64,000 nucleotides of DNA, taken from positions 340,003-404,002 of the forward strand of contig NZ_AUBX01000016.1 of the NCBI RefSeq assembly GCF_000429465.1, given 5' to 3'. Source of the DNA: Algoriphagus vanfongensis DSM 17529. Its GTDB lineage: Bacteria > Bacteroidota > Bacteroidia > Cytophagales > Cyclobacteriaceae. Positions 59,942 to 64,000 of the stretch are shown here, in pieces. Both the position numbers and the translations under genes were made by a program. Within the stretch, counting starts at the first letter, position 1, and every line of letters begins with the position of its first letter. Below the pieces are notes generated by a model. The model searched no databases, had not been told where the DNA came from, and was given only the letters and a program-made list of their open reading frames with translations.

Positions 59942-60418
59942 ACAGACCACGGCCCAAAGCCCACTGCCTTCCGATTCAAGAGTTTAATTGTAACTTTATT
60001 TTGTCAAAATATTTCTAAGGTAATCAAAATGGCATTTAAGTTTGAAAAACTGAGAGTGTGGGAACTTGCGATTGAACTGACTTTGGATGTCAATAGGCTA
60101 ATTAAGAGTTTTCCTTCAGAGGAGAAATTTGTTTTGGCTCAACAAATCCAACGAGCGGCTGATTCTGTCGCATTAAATATCGCTGAAGGTTCTACTGGGC
60201 AATGCAATGCCGAATACAAGAGATTTTTGGGGTATTCGATTCGATCTGGAATTGAGGTGGTGAGTTGCCTTTATTTAGGAAGGAAAAGAGGGATAATCAA
60301 TGAAAGTGATTTTCAAAAAAACTATGAGTCCTACGATTTATTAATTACCAAAATACAAGCATTAAGAAATTCTATTAATTAAACTACCACCAACTGTGGG
60401 CTGTCGTCCGTGGACTGT
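59942..60418. repeat. 25-base imperfect inverted repeat bracketing the four-helix-bundle gene
   Basis: The left arm (59942-59966) and the reverse complement of the right arm (60394-60418) are identical at 20 of 25 positions; both contain ACAG-CCACGG and AGCCCAC. The left arm starts 7 bases after the carboxylase stop and the right arm ends 10 bases before the peptidase start, so the ~480-base unit exactly fills the gap between two ordinary genes. It looks like an inserted cassette or a miniature-element-like unit. Confidence 0.65.
60029..60382 (+). CDS. Four-helix-bundle protein (23S rRNA intervening-sequence type)
   Basis: 117 residues from the ATG at 60029. It matches the four-helix-bundle/IVS protein family: FKFEKLRVWELAIELTLDV, FVLAQQIQRAADSVALNIAEG, then KRFLGYSIRSGIEVVSCLYLG. 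Homologs are encoded inside 23S rRNA intervening sequences in some bacteria and as free genes in many Bacteroidetes. Biochemical role unknown. G+C is lower than in its neighbours (27 and 38 percent on two lines counted). It lies between the arms of an inverted repeat, which supports acquisition as a unit. Confidence 0.9.
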   Translation: MAFKFEKLRVWELAIELTLDVNRLIKSFPSEEKFVLAQQIQRAADSVALNIAEGSTGQCNAEYKRFLGYSIRSGIEVVSCLYLGRKRGIINESDFQKNYESYDLLITKIQALRNSIN

Positions 60419-60428
60419 GGTCAATATT

Positions 60429-61511
60429 ATGAGCAAAAATACAAAAGACGAATCGTCTAACTTCCTCTACACCTACCTCAACAACGCCTCCCCGACAGGC
60501 TTTGAAGCTTCGGGCCAGCAAATTTGGCTTGACTATATCCGGCCATTTGTAGATTCTCATTTCACAGATAATTATGGAACCGCCGTTGGGGTGATCAATC
60601 CTGAGGCCGATTATAAATTTGTGATCGAGGCTCATGCCGATGAGATCAGCTGGTTTGTCAATTATATCAAAGATGACGGCTATATCTACGTTCGGAGAAA
60701 CGGTGGCTCGGATCATATGATCGCGCCATCTATGCGCGTCAATATTCACACGGATAAAGATGTTCTACCAGGAGTGTTTGGCTGGCCTGCTATCCATGTG
60801 AGAAAAGATGGGAAAGAAGATACTCCTACTTTGGACAATATCTTTATCGATGTAGGAGCTAGATCCAAAGAAGAGGTAGAGGAAATGGGGATCCACGTAG
60901 GCTGTGTGATCACTTTCAAAGACGAACTGACCGAATTGAATAATAAATTCTACACCGGCCGTGCCTTGGACAATAGAATTGGTGGCTATATGATAGCTCA
61001 GGTAGCCCGTAAAATCAAAGAATCTGGGGTCAAACTTCCATTTGGCTTATATGTGGTCAATGCGGTGCAGGAGGAGATTGGACTGAGGGGGGCTGAAATG
61101 ATCGCGCATCGGATCAAACCCAATGCAGCCATCATTACAGATGTTTGCCATGATACTACCGCTCCTTTATATAATAAGGTGGTAAGTGGAGATCTTTCTG
61201 CTGGCAAAGGACCAGTTTTGCCAGTTGGGGCTTCGGTACACAAGAAGCTACTGGATTTGATTATTGCCACAGCAAAAGAAAAAGATATTCCTTTTCAGAG
61301 ATCTACAGCATCCCGATCTACTGGAACCGATACCGATGCATTTGCTTACTCCAACGAAGGAGTTCCTTCGGCTTTGATTTCACTTCCTTTGAAATATATG
61401 CATACTACCGTAGAGACGGCTAGTAAAGAGGATATAGAGCAAGTGATTCAGTTGATGTATGAGTTTCTGATCGGATTTGATCCTTCTTTTGATTTCAGAT
61501 ATGTCCAATAA
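60429..61511 (+). CDS. M42 family metallopeptidase (glutamyl aminopeptidase type)
   Basis: 360 residues; the ATG at 60429 is chosen because the in-frame codons upstream lie in the repeat arm. Dinuclear metal aminopeptidase with ligands His69 and catalytic Asp71 in EAHADEI, Asp in YTGRALDNRIGG, Glu-Glu in VQEEIGLRGAE, Asp in AIITDVCHDTT, and His in KYMHTTVE. The family forms large tetrahedral assemblies that finish peptide breakdown in the cytoplasm. Many relatives have AHMDEIG; the Ala variant here keeps the HxD. No signal peptide. Confidence 0.92.
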   Translation: MSKNTKDESSNFLYTYLNNASPTGFEASGQQIWLDYIRPFVDSHFTDNYGTAVGVINPEADYKFVIEAHADEISWFVNYIKDDGYIYVRRNGGSDHMIAPSMRVNIHTDKDVLPGVFGWPAIHVRKDGKEDTPTLDNIFIDVGARSKEEVEEMGIHVGCVITFKDELTELNNKFYTGRALDNRIGGYMIAQVARKIKESGVKLPFGLYVVNAVQEEIGLRGAEMIAHRIKPNAAIITDVCHDTTAPLYNKVVSGDLSAGKGPVLPVGASVHKKLLDLIIATAKEKDIPFQRSTASRSTGTDTDAFAYSNEGVPSALISLPLKYMHTTVETASKEDIEQVIQLMYEFLIGFDPSFDFRYVQ

Positions 61512-61519
61512 ATAACACA

Positions 61520-61566
61520 GAAAAGAGCCTGCCACTAGTCGCGAAACAGATTGGTTGGCTCTTTTC
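61520..61566 (+). terminator. Long-loop hairpin after the M42 peptidase
   Basis: GAAAAGAGCC (61520-61529) pairs perfectly with GGCTCTTTTC (61557-61566) across 27 bases, with TTTT inside the 3' arm. It lies 9 bases after the stop and 13 bases before the next gene, so it may be a weak terminator or a regulatory hairpin. Confidence 0.55.
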
Positions 61567-61578
61567 GACATTCCCTAA

Positions 61579-62340
61579 ATGCTTTTTATAGATCAATTAG
61601 GCCATTCTGTTTTTTTGGAAAAAGTGCCGCGTCGCATCATCTCTCTCGTTCCCTCTCAGACTGAGTTGTTGGTGGATCTAGGATTGGAAGAAAATATTGT
61701 GGGTGTTACGAAGTTTTGTATTCATCCATCTCATATCAAAAAGGAGAAAACAATAGTAGGAGGAACCAAAACTTATCATTTTGACATCATCCAAAAGCTT
61801 CAGCCTGATTTGATCATCGGTAATAAAGAAGAGAATGATCGAGAAGGGATAGAGCGGTTACAGGAAAATTACCCGGTTTGGATGAGTGATATCTCTACTA
61901 TCGATGAATCCATTCAGATGATTGGTATGTTGGGTGATTTGCTCGGAGTGGAGCAAAAGGCCTTTGAAATAGCCGAAAAGGTAAAAAAGGACCTTGGGGA
62001 ATATTTGCCCAACAAAGGAACAGCAGTCTATCTGATATGGAATGATCCTGTGATGGTAGCGGGGAAAGATACTTTTATAGATGAGATGATGGCTGTGAGT
62101 GGGTTTGAAAACCTGATGAAGGATAGTCGCTATCCAGTGTTGACACTTCAAGAACTGAAAGACTTGGCCCCCGAATTCCTGTTGTTAAGCTCGGAACCTT
62201 TTCCATTTAAGGAGCGACATTTGTCTTTTTTTCAACAGGAACTACCACATAGTAGAATCATGCTAGTGGACGGCGAATTGTTTTCTTGGTATGGAACCCG
62301 ACTACTGAAAAGTAGGAAGTATTTCGAAAGTCTCGTTTGA
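61579..62340 (+). CDS. BtuF/TroA-like helical-backbone binding protein, no signal peptide
   Basis: 253 residues of the class-III periplasmic binding fold (helical backbone metal/cobalamin receptor). It has RRIISLVPSQTELLVDLGLE and PDLIIGNKEEN in lobe 1, a long connecting helix, and PEFLLLSSEPFPFKERH in lobe 2. Members normally have a signal peptide or lipobox; this one starts directly in the domain (MLFIDQLGHSVFLEKVP), so it is probably cytoplasmic. No permease or ATPase gene is adjacent. Ligand unknown; corrinoid or metal is the range for the family. Confidence 0.8.
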   Translation: MLFIDQLGHSVFLEKVPRRIISLVPSQTELLVDLGLEENIVGVTKFCIHPSHIKKEKTIVGGTKTYHFDIIQKLQPDLIIGNKEENDREGIERLQENYPVWMSDISTIDESIQMIGMLGDLLGVEQKAFEIAEKVKKDLGEYLPNKGTAVYLIWNDPVMVAGKDTFIDEMMAVSGFENLMKDSRYPVLTLQELKDLAPEFLLLSSEPFPFKERHLSFFQQELPHSRIMLVDGELFSWYGTRLLKSRKYFESLV

Positions 62341-62441
62341 GAGAGGGAAAACGTTGGATTTTCCGCTCATGAAAAATTTTATTTTCTTCCATGACTTTTT
62401 TAAAATTTTAAGGTAACTTTCAGTCTTAAACACCATTTACT

Positions 62442-63206
62442 ATGAAAAAATCGAGAATAGCCTGGGTAGCATTGGTTGCTTTGGCTTGGGCCTGTGGTCC
62501 AAAACCCGCTGAGGATACAGCCGAGGAGGTCGTAGCAGAAGAAGTTGTGATGGATAATTCTCTGACAGAGGAAGAAAAAGCCGAAGGATGGATGCTTCTA
62601 TTTGATGGAGAATCCTTGGATGGCTGGAGAGCATTCAATGCTGATACATTGCCTGCCAATTGGATAGTCGAAGATGGAGTGATGAAAGGACTCGGTGCTA
62701 CGGGTGGAGAAGATTTTGGCGGAGATATTGTTTTTGGAGGAATGGAGTTTGAGGAGTTTGAAATGGAATTTACCTGGAAAATCTCTCCGGGCGGAAATAG
62801 CGGGGTTTTTTACCATGTGGTAGAAGGACCGGATTACAAGGCTCCTTATTATACAGGTCCCGAATATCAGGTAATTGATCAATTGGGTTTCCCGCAGCCT
62901 TTGGAAGATTGGCAGTCATTAGCTGCTGACTATGCCATGTACGTTCCCGATTTCGAGGGAGTGGTCAAAGAGGCAGGTGAGTGGAACACTTCCAAGATTG
63001 TATTCAGTGAAGAAGGTGCGAGCTACTGGTTGAATGGAAAGAAAACAGTGGAATTTGTACCATACTCTGAAGATTGGGAAGCCAAGAGGAATTCCGGCAA
63101 GTGGGAAGAGTTCCCGGATTATAAAATTGCTAAAAAAGGCCTGATAGCACTTCAGGATCATGGCGATCCTGTTTGGTTTAAGAATATTAAAATTAGAACA
63201 CTATGA
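62442..63206 (+). CDS. DUF1080 (3-keto-glycoside hydrolase-type) lipoprotein
   Basis: 254 residues: lipobox ALAWACGP near residue 20, an acidic linker, then the DUF1080 concanavalin-like domain (WMLLFDGESLDGWRAFN, NWIVEDGVMKGLG, EFTWKISPGGNSGVFYHVVE, TGPEYQVIDQ, WLNGKKTVEF and a final IRTL). The family includes 3-keto-disaccharide and 3-keto-glucoside hydrolases of a pathway that oxidises sugars at C3. It overlaps the next DUF1080 gene by 4 bases, so the pair are cotranslated. Localised to the envelope as a lipoprotein. Confidence 0.9.
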   Translation: MKKSRIAWVALVALAWACGPKPAEDTAEEVVAEEVVMDNSLTEEEKAEGWMLLFDGESLDGWRAFNADTLPANWIVEDGVMKGLGATGGEDFGGDIVFGGMEFEEFEMEFTWKISPGGNSGVFYHVVEGPDYKAPYYTGPEYQVIDQLGFPQPLEDWQSLAADYAMYVPDFEGVVKEAGEWNTSKIVFSEEGASYWLNGKKTVEFVPYSEDWEAKRNSGKWEEFPDYKIAKKGLIALQDHGDPVWFKNIKIRTL

Positions 63207-63799
63207 GAAAACTACTCGTTTTGACCCTGTTACTGGCTTCGGTCCAGCTTTCTTTTGCACAGAAAAAAGAAAAACTTTTCAATGGTAAAAACCTAAACGG
63301 CTGGGTGATTTACGGTACTGAGAAATGGTATGTGGAAGATGGATTGCTGGTATCTGAAAGCGGTCCGGACAAAGGTTACGGATATTTGGGTACCGAAGAA
63401 GAGTACGATGATTTCGAAATCACCTTGGAATTTAAGCAAGAGGCAAATGGAAATAGTGGTGTTTTTATCCGCTCTACGGTAGATGGTACAAAAGTTTCAG
63501 GCTGGCAAGTAGAAGTAGCGCCTCCTGGAAAAGATACTGGAGGAATCTATGAGTCCTATGGTAGAGGCTGGTTGGTAAAGCCAGATCCGGAAAAAGACAA
63601 GTACTTGAAATTCGGAGAATGGAATAAAATGAAAATTGTGGTAAAAGGTGATAACGTCACTTCCTATCTAAACGGACATGAGATGGTCAACTTCACAGAT
63701 GCCAAAATTGGAGAAGGAAAAGGCGGTGTTTGCCTTCAAATCCATGATGGTGGAGGGATTAAAGTTTACTGGCGAAATATTGTTTTGAAGAAGCTATAA
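63203..63799 (+). CDS. DUF1080 (3-keto-glycoside hydrolase-type) secreted protein
   Basis: 198 residues: signal peptide ending VQLSFAQ, then a shorter single DUF1080 domain (KLFNGKNLNGWVIYGTEKWY, EFKQEANGNSGVFIRSTV, VAPPGKDTGGIYESYGRGW, GHEMVNFTD, CLQIHDGGGIKVYWRNI). It shares the NSGVF core and the C-terminal HDGG/WRNI end with typical members. It has no lipobox, so it is probably soluble in the periplasm, unlike its partner upstream (4-base overlap). The operon ends at the strong terminator that follows. Confidence 0.9.
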   Translation: MRKLLVLTLLLASVQLSFAQKKEKLFNGKNLNGWVIYGTEKWYVEDGLLVSESGPDKGYGYLGTEEEYDDFEITLEFKQEANGNSGVFIRSTVDGTKVSGWQVEVAPPGKDTGGIYESYGRGWLVKPDPEKDKYLKFGEWNKMKIVVKGDNVTSYLNGHEMVNFTDAKIGEGKGGVCLQIHDGGGIKVYWRNIVLKKL

Positions 63800-63817
63800 T
63801 CTGACCAAATAATTCAT

Positions 63818-63859
63818 AAAACAGGCCCTGAGAGAAGCTCTCTCAGGGCCTGTTTTTTA
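63818..63859 (+). terminator. Strong rho-independent terminator after the DUF1080 pair
   Basis: Eighteen-base perfect arms (63818-63835 and 63839-63856, with GGCCCTGAGAGA in the left arm) around AGC, followed by T residues. It ends the DUF1080 operon 19 bases after the stop. Confidence 0.95.
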
Positions 63860-63926
63860 TTTCAAACTTTTTCAATCAGTTGATCAGGGAGTTATGTGAA
63901 AGTTGGATTTTTTTTGGTGGTAGGTA

Positions 63927-63956
63927 TTGTGGACTCGGATAATTCTCGGATATTTG
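63927..63956 (+). promoter_or_regulatory. Strong-looking promoter for a gene beyond the window
   Basis: TTG at 63927-63929, a 19-base spacer, and GATATTTG at 63949-63956 (one mismatch to TAnnTTTG). The 44 bases that follow contain a possible hairpin (TCCCA at 63960-63964, TGGGA at 63982-63986) and GAAAAACG at the very end. Such leaders are seen before stable-RNA operons, but no RNA gene is in view, so the target is unknown. Confidence 0.5.
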
Positions 63957-64000
63957 CACTCCCAATCGACGCAAACGGCGCTGGGAAAATTTGAAAAACG

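Noticed and set aside
59831..60028. Upstream extension of the four-helix-bundle frame into the carboxylase gene
   Set aside because: The family starts with FKFEKLRVWE just after the ATG at 60029; the extension reads another gene out of frame and crosses the repeat arm.
1..64000. CRISPR arrays, IS elements or prophage
   Set aside because: No regularly spaced repeats, transposase or phage structural motifs were seen; the only repeat-like structures are the small inverted repeats listed.

Overview
The window reads as a chromosome segment of a marine or aquatic Bacteroidetes bacterium, most likely Cytophagales, family Cyclobacteriaceae (Algoriphagus-like). That placement is inferred from: DUF4249, DUF4835, DUF5723, BF3164-type and DUF1080 proteins; a type IX secretion (T9SS) C-terminal sorting domain; promoters of the Bacteroidetes type (TTG, about 19 bases, TAnnTTTG) lying only 10-20 bases from start codons; and the gene order bamD-rpoZ-coaBC-DUF4835-recN. 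I saw no tRNA, complete rRNA, CRISPR array, IS element or prophage. Gene density is high. Almost every base is coding or a short regulatory gap, and the longest gap is 300 bases (52443-52742).

Layout. 1-1917: end of an outer-membrane-type protein, then an overlapping cysE-cysM pair for cysteine synthesis. 2008-2919: a Tat-signal sugar isomerase-like protein. 3031-11217: a surface cluster holding two copies of an unrecognised secreted family, two DUF4249 lipoproteins, one STN-type TonB-dependent receptor and an MG2/plug-like secreted protein. It looks like an ancestral three-gene unit duplicated in tandem, with one copy lacking its receptor. 11214-18652 (minus): MscS channel, a large membrane-anchored beta-propeller protein, malate dehydrogenase, a cNMP-binding protein and tilS. 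18701-27238 (plus): envelope and housekeeping genes (OstA-like, T9SS cargo, bamD, rpoZ, coaBC, DUF4835, recN, fabI). 27366-28952: amidohydrolase.

29100-31769 is a compact stress module: marR, yceI, ring-cleaving dioxygenase and serine hydrolase. It matches the Bacillus MhqR quinone-detoxification regulon in content, and two matching palindromes (TGTNTANACA) sit in its promoters. 31832-36096: sbcC-sbcD (minus). 36268-44808: rlpA-like, thioesterase, and an RND efflux operon with one adaptor and two different permeases but no outer-membrane factor. 44799-49023: NamZ-like muramidase (minus), then two BF3164-like propeller lipoproteins and a thioredoxin-fold-like protein. 49090-52442 (minus): fused branched-chain-type 2-oxoacid dehydrogenase E1 and a DUF5723 protein.

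52743-58175: small lipoprotein, GNAT acetyltransferase, an AT-rich orphan gene, a Gfo/Idh/MocA oxidoreductase, an Ldh-family dehydrogenase and a Ppx/GppA phosphatase. 58351-64000: acyl-CoA carboxylase beta subunit; a four-helix-bundle (23S intervening-sequence-type) gene bracketed by a 25-base imperfect inverted repeat; M42 aminopeptidase; a cytoplasmic BtuF-like protein; and two overlapping DUF1080 (3-keto-glycoside hydrolase type) genes. The window ends just after a strong-looking promoter whose gene lies outside.

The most promising leads are the four-helix-bundle gene inside its inverted repeat, the MarR operator pair over the quinone module, the duplicated DUF4249/TonB cluster with its unknown family, and the substituted active-site positions in CoaBC.
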